NCBI RefSeq assembly: GCF_902833045.1
Contig: NZ_CADFDU010000006.1
Location: forward strand, 372,001-436,000
DNA: 64,000 bases
From: Burkholderia sp. BCC0322
Lineage (GTDB): Bacteria > Pseudomonadota > Gammaproteobacteria > Burkholderiales > Burkholderiaceae
Direction of reading: 5' to 3'
Shown piece after piece: positions 9,829-17,607 of the stretch. The notes under the pieces were generated by a model. That model saw only the letters and a list, made by a program, of their open reading frames with translations, ran no database searches and was not told the origin of the DNA. The position numbers and the translations under genes are program-made. Numbering within the stretch: position 1 is the first letter of the stretch; the number at the start of each line of letters is the position of its first letter.

Positions 9829-10740
9829 ATGGATCGCTTCAAGCAGATCGAGACGTTCGTGCGGGTGGCCGATGCCGGCAGCCTCGCGGCGGCGGCGCTC
9901 GAGGAGGGCGTGTCGCCGGTGGTGCTCGGGCGGCGCATCGACGCGCTCGAAAAGCGTCTCGGCGTGAAGCTGATGTACCGCTCGACTCGGCGGCTGGTGG
10001 TCAGCGAGGAGGGCGCCGCGTTCCTCGAGCGTTGCCGCGGTCTCCTGTCGGAATGGGACCAGGCCGAGAACGAGCTGGCCGCCGGGCGCCGCGCGGTCAG
10101 CGGGCACCTGATCGTGTCCGCGCCGGCCGCGTTCGGGCGCAAGCACGTCGCGCCGCACGCCCCCGGCTTTCTGGCCGACAAGCCCGAGATGCAGCTGTCG
10201 TTCAACCTGACCGACCGTGTCGTCGATCTCGTGCGCGAAGGCTACGACCTGTCGATCCGGATCGGCGGTGCCGTCGATCCGAACTTCGTCGCGGTGAAGC
10301 TGGCGTCGAACCGGCGCGTCGTGTGCGGCACGCCCGAGTATTTCCGCCGGCACGGCCGGCCGAAGTCACTCGACGACCTGCTCAAGCACAACTGCCTCGC
10401 GTTCAACCTGCAGGGGGGGCAGAACCGCGGCTGGTATTTCCAGCGCCACGGCAAGATCGCGACGATGCGCGTCGCGGGCAATCTCGACTGCAACGACGGC
10501 GAGTTGCTGCACCGCTGGGTGGCCGAGGGCCTGGGGCTCGGCTGGCGCTCGACGTGGGAAATCGCCGCGCAGCTCGAGACGGGCGAGCTCGAAACCGTGC
10601 TCGACGAGTATGCATTGCCCGACTACGACATCCTCGCGGTCTACCCGCAGCAGCGCTACGTGCCGGCTCGCGTGCGCTACTTCATCGACTACCTGCGCGC
10701 CGCTTACGCGAGCCCCGGCTACTGGAGCACCACGCCGTAA
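9829..10740 (+). CDS. LysR-family transcriptional regulator, divergent from gcl
   Basis: A 303-residue LysR-type regulator. The winged helix-turn-helix covers about residues 1-60 (MDRFKQIETFVRVADAGSLA, then SPVVLGRRIDALEKRLGVKL). The periplasmic-binding-like effector domain (about 90-295) includes SGHLIVSAPAAFGRKHVAPH and LSIRIGGAVDPNFVAVKL. The start at 9829 follows GGGAG; an open frame upstream to 9775 has no homology. It is divergent from gcl across a 172-base region, the classic arrangement for LysR control of the neighbouring operon; the region has an 8-bp palindrome TTTCGAAA (9754-9761). The effector is unknown. A terminator follows at 10747-10784. Confidence 0.9.
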   Translation: MDRFKQIETFVRVADAGSLAAAALEEGVSPVVLGRRIDALEKRLGVKLMYRSTRRLVVSEEGAAFLERCRGLLSEWDQAENELAAGRRAVSGHLIVSAPAAFGRKHVAPHAPGFLADKPEMQLSFNLTDRVVDLVREGYDLSIRIGGAVDPNFVAVKLASNRRVVCGTPEYFRRHGRPKSLDDLLKHNCLAFNLQGGQNRGWYFQRHGKIATMRVAGNLDCNDGELLHRWVAEGLGLGWRSTWEIAAQLETGELETVLDEYALPDYDILAVYPQQRYVPARVRYFIDYLRAAYASPGYWSTTP

Positions 10741-10746
10741 CCGGCG

Positions 10747-10784
10747 CGGACGGCCCCGGCCACGGGGCCGCCCGGCGTTTTTTT
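10747..10784 (+). terminator. Intrinsic terminator of the LysR gene
   Basis: GC-rich hairpin with core CGGCCCCG / CGGGGCCG (10751-10770) extended by a few further pairs to 10747/10774, then GCG and seven T (10778-10784). Confidence 0.85.
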
Positions 10785-10918
10785 ACGCTTCGGGCGCGCG
10801 GCGCGGGAATAAACTCGACGCAACGACGGTAAGGTCATCGAGCGCGCGCGTTGCCGGTCTGTCCGGGCACCGTGCGCGGAACGGGTGCGGCTTCGGCCGC
10901 CGGGACCAGGGAGGCCAT

Positions 10919-11560
10919 GTGGGGCAAGGCGGACAGGCGGTCGATGAGCGGTCGGCGGACGACGCGGTTGCGCGCGGCGAGCGGTTTCGCGCGCTCGTGC
11001 TGCCGCATCTCGACGCCGCGTACAACCTCGCGCGCTGGCTGAGCGGTAGCGCCGGCGATGCGGACGACGTCGTCCAGGACGCGTGCATGCGCGCACTGCG
11101 CTTCGTCGATTCGTGTCGCGGCGACAACGCGCGGCCGTGGCTGCTGACGATCGTGCGCCACACCTGGTACACGGAATGGCGGCGCCGCACGCATGCGCAC
11201 GAGGTCGCGCTGCCCGACACGCTGGACGACACCGACGTGCCCGACGACTGGCAACCGGCGACCGAGGATCCGCTCGCGCACCTGCTGCGCGGCGAGAACG
11301 TGCGGCTCGTGAATGAAGCGCTCGCGAAGCTGCCGCCCGAATACCGCGAGGTGCTGGTGCTGCGCGAGATGGAAGACCTGAGCTATCGCGAGATCGCGGC
11401 GATCGCAGATGTGCCGGTCGGCACGGTGATGTCGCGGCTCGCACGTGGCCGGCGCAAGCTCGCCGCGCTGCTGGGCGGCGCGCCGGCACCGGCGGCCGAA
11501 GGCAGGCCGGGCCGTACGCCGGCGGGCGGAACCGCATCGGAGGCTATCGATGGACTGTAA
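10919..11560 (+). CDS. ECF-type RNA polymerase sigma factor
   Basis: A 213-residue extracytoplasmic-function sigma factor. Region 2 runs from about residue 20 to 95 (LVLPHLDAAYNLARWL, then GDADDVVQDACMRALR), and region 4 from about 130 to 185 (ALAKLPPEYREVLVLREMEDLSYREIAAI, then VPVGTVMSRLARGRRKLA). A short Gly/Ala/Pro tail follows. I chose GTG 10919 because AGGGAGG lies just ahead and an upstream open frame to 10610 overlaps the LysR gene and its terminator; an ATG at 10917 is in another frame. It overlaps the anti-sigma gene by 11 bases, so the two are translated together. A GGGAATAAA stretch at 10805-10813 could be an ECF -35 element for autoregulation. Confidence 0.88.
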   Translation: MGQGGQAVDERSADDAVARGERFRALVLPHLDAAYNLARWLSGSAGDADDVVQDACMRALRFVDSCRGDNARPWLLTIVRHTWYTEWRRRTHAHEVALPDTLDDTDVPDDWQPATEDPLAHLLRGENVRLVNEALAKLPPEYREVLVLREMEDLSYREIAAIADVPVGTVMSRLARGRRKLAALLGGAPAPAAEGRPGRTPAGGTASEAIDGL

Positions 11561-12446
11561 CGAAGCGCGAGCGTTGCTGGACGCGGACGTCGACCGCGAG
11601 CTGTCGGCGCCCGACGCGTTGCGGGTCCAGCAGCATGTCGAAGGGTGCGAAGCGTGCCGCCGTGAACGCGCGCGGATCGTCACGCTGGTTCAGGCCGTGC
11701 GTCAGGCCGACTATCACTGTGCGCCGGATGCGCTGCGGGCGAGCATCCTCGCGAGCCTGCCGGCAGCGGCCGATGCGACTGCACGCGAGCGGGCGCGGGT
11801 GGAGCCGCAGCCCGAACCGCGGTCACGGCCGCAGCCGCGTCCGCGTGGCCGCCGCTGGTTCTCGTGGCTGACGGATCAAGGCGCAGCGACACGCCCGGCG
11901 CCTGCCGGTGCGGGGCCGCGGGTCGCCGCGCTGCCCGGCCTCGGCTGGGGTGTCGCACTGCTGGTGGCGCTCGCGGCGGCGGGCGGGATGGCATTGTCGG
12001 CGCGTCACGCCGACACCGACCGCACGGTCGACGAACTCGTGTCGAGCCACGTGCGGGCCGACCTGTCGGCGCGCGACATCGACGTGATCTCGACCGACCG
12101 GCACACGGTCAAGCCGTGGTTCAACGGCCGGCTCGACTACGCGCCGCCGGTCGAGGATCTCGCGGCGGACGGCTTCGCGCTGGTCGGCGGCCGGCTCGAC
12201 TACGTCGGGCGGCGCCGCGTCGCGGTGCTCGTCTACCGTTACCGGCAGCACGTGATCGACGTCTACGTGCGGCCGGCCGGCGAAGGGCCGGGCACGCCGT
12301 ACGCGACCGTGTCGCAGGGTTATGCGCTCGACCGCTGGGACGCGGCCGGGATGACGTGGTGGGCCGTGACCGACGCCGAGCCGCCGGCGCTCGCGGCGTT
12401 CAGGACCGCGCTCGATGCGCGGCTCGCCGGTACGCGTACCGAGTGA
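11550..12446 (+). CDS. Membrane-bound anti-sigma factor (zinc-finger type)
   Basis: A 298-residue transmembrane anti-sigma factor, partner of the sigma factor it overlaps. The N-terminal cytoplasmic zf-HC2 domain has the zinc motif H-x3-C-x2-C (QQHVEGCEACRRE, about residues 28-40). A Pro/Arg-rich linker follows. A single transmembrane helix lies at about 133-153 (GLGWGVALLVALAAAGGMAL). The ~145-residue C-terminal domain (TVDELVSSHVRADLSARDID, then HTVKPWFNGRLDYAPPV) is periplasmic. The start at 11550 follows CGGAGG. The inducing signal is unknown; related pairs in betaproteobacteria respond to envelope or oxidative stress. No clear terminator follows. Confidence 0.88.
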   Translation: MDCNEARALLDADVDRELSAPDALRVQQHVEGCEACRRERARIVTLVQAVRQADYHCAPDALRASILASLPAAADATARERARVEPQPEPRSRPQPRPRGRRWFSWLTDQGAATRPAPAGAGPRVAALPGLGWGVALLVALAAAGGMALSARHADTDRTVDELVSSHVRADLSARDIDVISTDRHTVKPWFNGRLDYAPPVEDLAADGFALVGGRLDYVGRRRVAVLVYRYRQHVIDVYVRPAGEGPGTPYATVSQGYALDRWDAAGMTWWAVTDAEPPALAAFRTALDARLAGTRTE

Positions 12447-12593
12447 CGGCGCGGCGGCGGCCTGCGGGCCCGCCGTGCGTTTCTGTTCCGACCCTGACCA
12501 GTAAAAGAACCGAAGAGCGGCCTGCCTGGCCGGGTTCGCCTCTTCAAGTCTTTGAAAACATGGCCGAATCCGCGCGCGAATCGTCGATTGGCC

Positions 12594-12622
12594 TTGCATG
12601 CGCCCCGTATCCGGGTTAGAAT
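12594..12622 (+). promoter_or_regulatory. Sigma-70 promoter of the rpsF operon
   Basis: TTGCAT (12594-12599), 17-base spacer, TAGAAT (12617-12622), predicted start near 12629, about 60 bases before rpsF. Spacing is ideal. Confidence 0.7.
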
Positions 12623-12688
12623 CTTCGGCTTCTCACTTGCCACACCGGTTCAGACGCCCGGGTGGCTTCAATCCACAAGGAGTGTGTA

Positions 12689-13063
12689 ATGCGTCATTAC
12701 GAAATCGTATTCATCGTGCACCCCGATCAAAGCGAGCAAGTGCCCGCGATGATCGAGCGTTACAAGACCACGATCACGTCGCACGGCGGTCAGATCCACC
12801 GTGTCGAAGACTGGGGCCGTCGCCAACTGGCCTACATGATCGAGAAACTCGCGAAGGCTCACTACGTCTGCATGAACATCGAGTGCGACCAGACGACGCT
12901 CGACGAACTCGAACACGCGTTCAAGTTCAACGACGCCGTGCTGCGTCACCTCATCGTCAAGATGAAGAAGGCCGAAACCGGCCCGTCGCCGATGATGAAG
13001 GAAGTTCAGCGCGAAGAAGCCAAGAAGGCGGCTGCAGCTCAGCCGACCGAAGCGCAGGCTTAA
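12689..13063 (+). CDS. rpsF: 30S ribosomal protein S6
   Basis: 124-residue ribosomal protein S6, which binds the central domain of 16S rRNA as a heterodimer with S18. It begins [19 protein letters not shown] and has the conserved [19 protein letters not shown] segment. The tail is acidic and then Ala/Lys-rich ([16 protein letters not shown]). The start at 12689 has an AAGGAG site, and in-frame sequence upstream to 12662 is not part of the family. First gene of rpsF-priB-rpsR-rplI, the usual betaproteobacterial order, read from the promoter at 12594. Confidence 0.98.
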   Translation: MRHYEIVFIVHPDQSEQVPAMIERYKTTITSHGGQIHRVEDWGRRQLAYMIEKLAKAHYVCMNIECDQTTLDELEHAFKFNDAVLRHLIVKMKKAETGPSPMMKEVQREEAKKAAAAQPTEAQA

Positions 13064-13103
13064 GTTCGTCATTCATTAAGCCATCAAGGAGCGCGTCACT
13101 CAC

Positions 13104-13403
13104 GTGAACAGGTTGCAATTGACGGCAAGCGTCGTCGAACGCGCACCGGTGCGATATACGCCGGCTGGTGTTCCGATCGCAAGCGCCACATTGCATCACC
13201 GCACGGAAGTCGTCGAAGCAGGCATTCCCCGTCAGGTCGAAATGACGATCGAGGCGGTGGCGGCCGGTGAGGCGAGCGGCAGGCTGGAGAGTCGTGAAAT
13301 GGGCGTCGAAACGCTGTTCACGGGCTTCCTGGCAAAGAAGAGCCGCAACGCGAGAACCTTGGTGTTTCACATCACAGCATTGCAGGACATTGGAAAGGAC
13401 TGA
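13104..13403 (+). CDS. priB: Primosomal replication protein N
   Basis: 99-residue OB-fold protein that binds single-stranded DNA and helps PriA reload DnaB at stalled forks. It is related to SSB and has typical strands ([37 protein letters not shown] and [16 protein letters not shown]). It starts with GTG at 13104, with AAGGAG 14 bases upstream. It ends 4 bases before rpsR, inside the ribosomal protein operon, the position priB has in Escherichia and Burkholderia alike. Confidence 0.95.
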
Positions 13404-13407
13404 AATC

Positions 13408-13683
13408 ATGCCCCGCCCGACTGGTAAGAAATTCGACAAGCGTCGTCAGCAACAAAACCCGCTCTTCAAGCGCAAGAAGTTCTGCCGCTTCACGGCTGCA
13501 GGCGTCGAGCAGATCGACTACAAGGACACGGAAACGCTGAAGGACTTCATCGGCGAAAACGGCAAGATCACGCCGGCTCGTCTGACGGGTACGAAGGCGC
13601 ACTATCAGCGTCAGCTGGATACGGCCATCAAGCGTGCGCGTTTCCTCGCGCTGCTGCCGTACACCGATCAGCACAAGGCGTAA
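13408..13683 (+). CDS. rpsR: 30S ribosomal protein S18
   Basis: 91-residue S18, the 16S rRNA-binding partner of S6. It begins [19 protein letters not shown] and contains the family signature [18 protein letters not shown] and the C-terminal [18 protein letters not shown]. The start at 13408 follows GGAAAGGA with correct spacing, 4 bases after priB. The frame is open upstream through priB but that part is not coding. Confidence 0.98.
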
Positions 13684-13710
13684 TCAGGCGACGCAATAAG
13701 GAGAATTCGA

Positions 13711-14163
13711 ATGCAAATCATTCTGTTGGAAAAAGTCGCCAATCTGGGTAACCTCGGCGACATCGTCAAGGTCAAGGACGGTTACGCTCGCAACTTCCTG
13801 ATCCCGAACCGCAAGGCTCGCCGTGCAACGAAGGAAGCGATCGCCGAATTCGAAGTTCGCCGCGCTGAACTCGAAAAGATCGCCGCTGAAAAGCTGGCGG
13901 CATCGCAGGCAGTCGGCGAGAAGCTGAACGGCCAGTCGTTCGAAATCACGCAGAAGTCGGGCGTTGACGGCCGTCTGTTCGGCTCGGTCACGAACGGCGA
14001 CGTCGCGGAACTGCTGAAGAAGGCAGGTTTCGAAGTCGAGAAGCTGCAAGTTCGCATGCCGGAAGGCCCGCTGAAGATGATCGGCGAGCACAACGTCCAG
14101 GTCGCGCTGCATACGGACGTCGTCGTCGACGTCACGATCAACGTGATCGGCGACCACGCGTAA
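13711..14163 (+). CDS. rplI: 50S ribosomal protein L9
   Basis: 150-residue L9 with its two RNA-binding globular domains joined by a long helix. The N-terminal domain is [21 protein letters not shown], then [17 protein letters not shown]; the connecting helix is [10 protein letters not shown]-like, and the C-terminal domain ends [12 protein letters not shown]. An AAGGAG site precedes it. It closes the rpsF operon, with a strong terminator at 14206-14240. Confidence 0.98.
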   Translation: MQIILLEKVANLGNLGDIVKVKDGYARNFLIPNRKARRATKEAIAEFEVRRAELEKIAAEKLAASQAVGEKLNGQSFEITQKSGVDGRLFGSVTNGDVAELLKKAGFEVEKLQVRMPEGPLKMIGEHNVQVALHTDVVVDVTINVIGDHA

Positions 14164-14205
14164 GCGTACGCAAGCTTTCCGGGCGGCTTCCGCCGTCCGG
14201 ACAAG

Positions 14206-14240
14206 GGCAGGCGTCCGGGCAACCGGGGCCTGCCTTTTTT
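14206..14240 (+). terminator. Intrinsic terminator of the rpsF-rplI operon
   Basis: Stem GGCAGGC / GCCTGCC (14206-14212 and 14228-14234) with further inner pairing, followed by six T. Confidence 0.9.
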
Positions 14241-14305
14241 ATTGCCTGCTCGCCGGCGACCGTCTCTCTGGCGTCGTCGTAGGTTATTCGCGATAATCCC
14301 AACCC

Positions 14306-15688
14306 ATGAACGCGCCGCAAGATCCTCAAATCGAATCGCTGAAAGTCCCGCCGCACTCGGTCGAAGCCGAACAATCGGTGCTCGGCGGCCTGTTGCTCGA
14401 CAACGCGGCCTGGGACCGGATTGCCGACTTCCTGTCGCAGGGTGATTTCTACCGCTACGACCACCGGATCATCTACGAGCACATCGGTCGCCTGATCGCG
14501 TCGACGCGCCCGGCCGACGTCGTGACCGTGTACGAAGCGCTGACCACGTCCGGCAAGGCCGACGACGTCGGGGGGCTTGCGTACCTCAACGCCCTCGCAC
14601 AGAACACGCCGAGCGCGGCGAACATCCGCCGCTATGCGGAAATCGTGCGCGACCGCGCGGTGCTGCGCCGGCTCGTGTCGGTCGCCGACGAGATCTCGGC
14701 CGATGCGTTCAACCCGCAGGGCAAGGAAGTCCGCCAACTGCTCGACGAGGCGGAGTCGAAGGTGTTCTCGATCGCCGAAGAGGGCGCGCGCGGCAACCAG
14801 GGCTTCCTCGAGATCGGCCCGCTGCTCACGCAGGTCGTCGAGCGCATCGATACGCTGTACCACACGGCGAACCCGAGCGACGTCACGGGCACGCCGACGG
14901 GCTTCGTCGACCTCGACCGGATGACGTCCGGGATGCATGGCGGCGAACTGATCATCGTCGCAGGGCGTCCGTCGATGGGTAAGACGGCGTTCTCGATGAA
15001 CATCGGCGAATACGTGGCGGTTGAGTACGGGTTGCCGGTCGCGGTGTTTTCGATGGAAATGCCGGGCACCCAGCTCGTGATGCGTATGCTCGGTTCGATC
15101 GGCCGGCTCGACCAGCACCGGATGCGGACGGGCCGCCTGACCGACGAGGATTGGCCGAAACTGACGCACGCCGTGCAGAAGATGAGCGAGGCGCAGCTCT
15201 TCATCGACGAAACGGGCGGCCTGAATCCGATGGAATTGCGCTCGCGCGCGCGGCGTCTTGCGCGGCAATGCGGCAAGCTCGGCCTGATCATCGTCGACTA
15301 CCTGCAGCTGATGTCGGGTTCGTCGCAGGGCGAGAACCGCGCGACCGAAATCTCGGAAATCTCGCGATCGCTGAAGAGCCTGGCGAAGGAGCTCGACGTG
15401 CCGGTGATCGCGCTGTCGCAGCTTAACCGCGGCCTCGAACAGCGTCCGAACAAACGTCCGGTGATGTCGGATTTGCGCGAATCAGGCGCAATCGAACAGG
15501 ACGCGGACGTGATTCTGTTCATTTACCGTGACGAAGTTTACAACCCGGACAGCCCCGACAAGGGCACGGCCGAAATCATCATCGGCAAGCAGCGTAACGG
15601 TCCGATCGGCCCCGTTCGGCTCACGTTCCTGGGGCAATACACGAAGTTCGACAACTTTGCAGGGGCGCAGACGTTCTACGGCGAGTAA
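14306..15688 (+). CDS. dnaB: Replicative DNA helicase DnaB
   Basis: 460-residue hexameric 5'-3' helicase of the replication fork. The N-terminal domain, which contacts primase, starts at VPPHSVEAEQSVLGGLLLDN. The RecA-like motor has Walker A at residues 219-227 (AGRPSMGKT), Walker B in LGLIIVDYLQLM, and the DnaB-specific LSQLNRGLEQRPNKRPVMSD segment. The length is normal and there is no intein. It has its own region after the rplI terminator; neighbours in many betaproteobacteria are the same. Confidence 0.98.
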   Translation: MNAPQDPQIESLKVPPHSVEAEQSVLGGLLLDNAAWDRIADFLSQGDFYRYDHRIIYEHIGRLIASTRPADVVTVYEALTTSGKADDVGGLAYLNALAQNTPSAANIRRYAEIVRDRAVLRRLVSVADEISADAFNPQGKEVRQLLDEAESKVFSIAEEGARGNQGFLEIGPLLTQVVERIDTLYHTANPSDVTGTPTGFVDLDRMTSGMHGGELIIVAGRPSMGKTAFSMNIGEYVAVEYGLPVAVFSMEMPGTQLVMRMLGSIGRLDQHRMRTGRLTDEDWPKLTHAVQKMSEAQLFIDETGGLNPMELRSRARRLARQCGKLGLIIVDYLQLMSGSSQGENRATEISEISRSLKSLAKELDVPVIALSQLNRGLEQRPNKRPVMSDLRESGAIEQDADVILFIYRDEVYNPDSPDKGTAEIIIGKQRNGPIGPVRLTFLGQYTKFDNFAGAQTFYGE

Positions 15689-15766
15689 CGCCGGTTGTAA
15701 AGCCCTAAATCGCCAAACGTTGTATCCAATCCCGGCGCGCGCATGTGCGCGCGTCGCGGCGCGACC

Positions 15767-15793
15767 GAAAACGGTACAATGTCGCCCGTTTTC
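15767..15793 (+). promoter_or_regulatory. Promoter of DUF47-pit operon with inverted repeat
   Basis: A TACAAT -10-like hexamer (15775-15780) is flanked by a perfect 8-bp inverted repeat, GAAAACGG (15767-15774) and CCGTTTTC (15786-15793). The -35 is weak. The repeat could be an operator or a 5' hairpin. Confidence 0.4.
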
Positions 15794-15811
15794 GTGACAG
15801 TAGTTTGACAA
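15794..15811 (-). promoter_or_regulatory. Pho-box-like direct repeat before DUF47-pit
   Basis: On the minus strand: TTGTCAA-ACTA-CTGTCAC. The two TGTCA cores are exactly 11 bases apart, as in the PhoB consensus. The site lies just downstream of the likely transcription start and 16 bases before the DUF47 start codon. PhoB bound here would more likely block than activate. Confidence 0.5.
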
Positions 15812-15826
15812 TCTCTCAGGAATCCC

Positions 15827-16453
15827 ATGTTCGGTCGATTCATGCCCACCGAGGGCAAGTTCTTTGAACTCTTCAACGCGCACGCGAAGCACATCGTTTC
15901 CGGTGGCCGCGAGCTCGAACTGCTGATCGACAATCTCGCCGACGCCGAGATTCACAAGCAAAACGTGCAAACCGCCGAGAAGGCCGCCGACAAGCTCACG
16001 CACGAGGCGATCGATCTTCTGCACAAGACTTTCATCACGCCGCTCGATCGCGACGAGATCCACAAGCTGATCACGACGATGGACGACATCCTCGACCTGA
16101 TGGAGGACGTCGCGACCGCCGTGTCGCTGTACGACGTCCGTTCCGTCACGTCGGAAGCGAGCCAGCTCGCGCACATCGTCACGCAGTCGGCCCAGCACGT
16201 GCAGCAGGCGGTCGGGTTGCTGTCCGACATGAAGCAGTCGGCGCAGATCCTCAAGCAGTGCGAGGAGATCGACCGCTGGGAGTCGGAGGCCGATCGCGTG
16301 CTGCGCGCGGCAATGTCGAAGCTGTTCCGCGAGGAAGATGACGTGAAGACGCTCATCAAGCTGAAGGCGATCTACGAGCTGCTCGAAGAGATCACCGACA
16401 AGTGCGAGGACGTCGCAAACATCATCGAAGGCATCGTGCTGGAAAACGCCTGA
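15827..16453 (+). CDS. DUF47/PhoU-like phosphate transport accessory protein
   Basis: 208-residue, mostly helical cytoplasmic protein of the DUF47 (PhoU-like, formerly OrfA) family, which accompanies PiT phosphate transporters and is thought to modulate them. Landmarks are MFGRFMPTEGKFFELFNAHA, the acidic metal-binding-type helices TTMDDILDLMEDVATAV, and LLEEITDKCEDVANIIEGIV near the C-terminus. It begins at ATG 15827 (CAGGA upstream) and ends 10 bases before pit, so the two are one operon. A Pho-box-like repeat overlaps the 5' leader, suggesting control by phosphate supply. Confidence 0.93.
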   Translation: MFGRFMPTEGKFFELFNAHAKHIVSGGRELELLIDNLADAEIHKQNVQTAEKAADKLTHEAIDLLHKTFITPLDRDEIHKLITTMDDILDLMEDVATAVSLYDVRSVTSEASQLAHIVTQSAQHVQQAVGLLSDMKQSAQILKQCEEIDRWESEADRVLRAAMSKLFREEDDVKTLIKLKAIYELLEEITDKCEDVANIIEGIVLENA

Positions 16454-16463
16454 GCGGACCACG

Positions 16464-17474
16464 ATGCATTCGATACAACTTGCCCTATGGATGGTCGCGA
16501 CGCTGGTGCTCGTCGCGCTCGTATTCGACTTCATGAATGGCTTTCACGACGCGGCGAACTCGATTGCCACCGTCGTGTCGACCGGGGTGCTGAAGCCCCA
16601 GCAGGCCGTCGTGTTCGCGGCGGCGTTCAACGTCATCGCGTATTTCATCTTCCACCTGAAAGTCGCGCAGACCGTCGGTAAAGGCACGATCGATCCCGAG
16701 ATCGTCGACCACTACGTCGTGTTCGGTGCGCTGGTCGGTGCGATCGGCTGGAACGTGATCACGTGGTACTACGGGATTCCGTCGAGTTCGTCGCATGCGC
16801 TGATCGGTGGCCTGGTCGGCGCCGCGCTCGCCAAGTCGGGCTGGAGTTCGCTGAATATCGACGGGCTGCTGAAGACCATCGCATTCATCTTCATCTCGCC
16901 GCTGCTCGGTTTCATCCTCGGCTCGCTGTTCATGCTCGGCGTGTCGTGGCTGTATTTCCGCACCGCGCCCAGCAAGGTCGACCGGCGCTTCCGCCGGCTG
17001 CAACTGCTGTCGGCCGGGCTGTACAGCCTGGGCCACGGCGGCAACGACGCGCAGAAGACGATCGGCATCATCTGGATGCTGCTGATCGCGTCGGGCTATG
17101 CGTCGGCGACCGCCGATGCGCCGCCGGCGTGGGTGATCGGCGCGTGCTACCTGTCGATGGGCCTTGGCACGCTGTTCGGCGGCTGGCGCATCGTGCGCAC
17201 GATGGGCCAGAAGATCACGAAGCTCAAGCCGGTCGGTGGTTTCTGTGCGGAAACCGGCGGCGCGATGACGCTGTTCCTCGCCTCGTTCCTCGGCATTCCG
17301 GTGTCGACCACGCACACGATCACCGGCGCGATCGTCGGCGTCGGCGCGACGCAGAAGCTGTCGGCCGTGCGCTGGGGCGTGGCCGGCAACATCGTGTGGG
17401 CATGGGTGCTGACGCTGCCCGCGGCTGCGTTGTTCGCGGCCGGTGGATGGTGGCTCGGCCACCGGATCTTCTGA
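16464..17474 (+). CDS. pit: Inorganic phosphate transporter, PiT family
   Basis: 336-residue integral membrane phosphate:cation symporter. Both PiT signature repeats are present: FDFMNGFHDAANSIATVVSTGVL near the N-terminus and YSLGHGGNDAQKTIG in the centre, with another inner repeat GIPVSTTHTITGAIVGVG matching GIPSSSSHALIGGLVG. About ten hydrophobic segments are visible. It is somewhat shorter than E. coli PitA (about 500) because it lacks the large central loop, as in rhizobial Pit proteins. Second gene of the DUF47-pit operon with a terminator at 17502-17535. Confidence 0.95.
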   Translation: MHSIQLALWMVATLVLVALVFDFMNGFHDAANSIATVVSTGVLKPQQAVVFAAAFNVIAYFIFHLKVAQTVGKGTIDPEIVDHYVVFGALVGAIGWNVITWYYGIPSSSSHALIGGLVGAALAKSGWSSLNIDGLLKTIAFIFISPLLGFILGSLFMLGVSWLYFRTAPSKVDRRFRRLQLLSAGLYSLGHGGNDAQKTIGIIWMLLIASGYASATADAPPAWVIGACYLSMGLGTLFGGWRIVRTMGQKITKLKPVGGFCAETGGAMTLFLASFLGIPVSTTHTITGAIVGVGATQKLSAVRWGVAGNIVWAWVLTLPAAALFAAGGWWLGHRIF

Positions 17475-17501
17475 TCGCCGATACTGTCGAGCAGACATGA
17501 C

Positions 17502-17535
17502 ATGCGCCGCAAGCCGAAAGGCTGCGGCGCATTTT
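17502..17535 (+). terminator. Intrinsic terminator of the DUF47-pit operon
   Basis: Stem ATGCGCCGC-(A)-AGCC / GGCT-GCGGCGCAT with a GAAA loop and one bulged A, followed by TTT. Confidence 0.8.
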
Positions 17536-17607
17536 CATTTGGCGTGCGGGAATGGGCGGCGAATGGCGGGTGCAGTCGCGGGCGGGTGCAGGCGGGGGCG
17601 AAGCGGG

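Noticed and set aside
12509-12548. Inverted repeat GAAGAG...CTCTTC after the anti-sigma gene
   Set aside because: Only 6-bp arms with competing GAACC/GGGTTC pairing and no T run; not convincing as a terminator.
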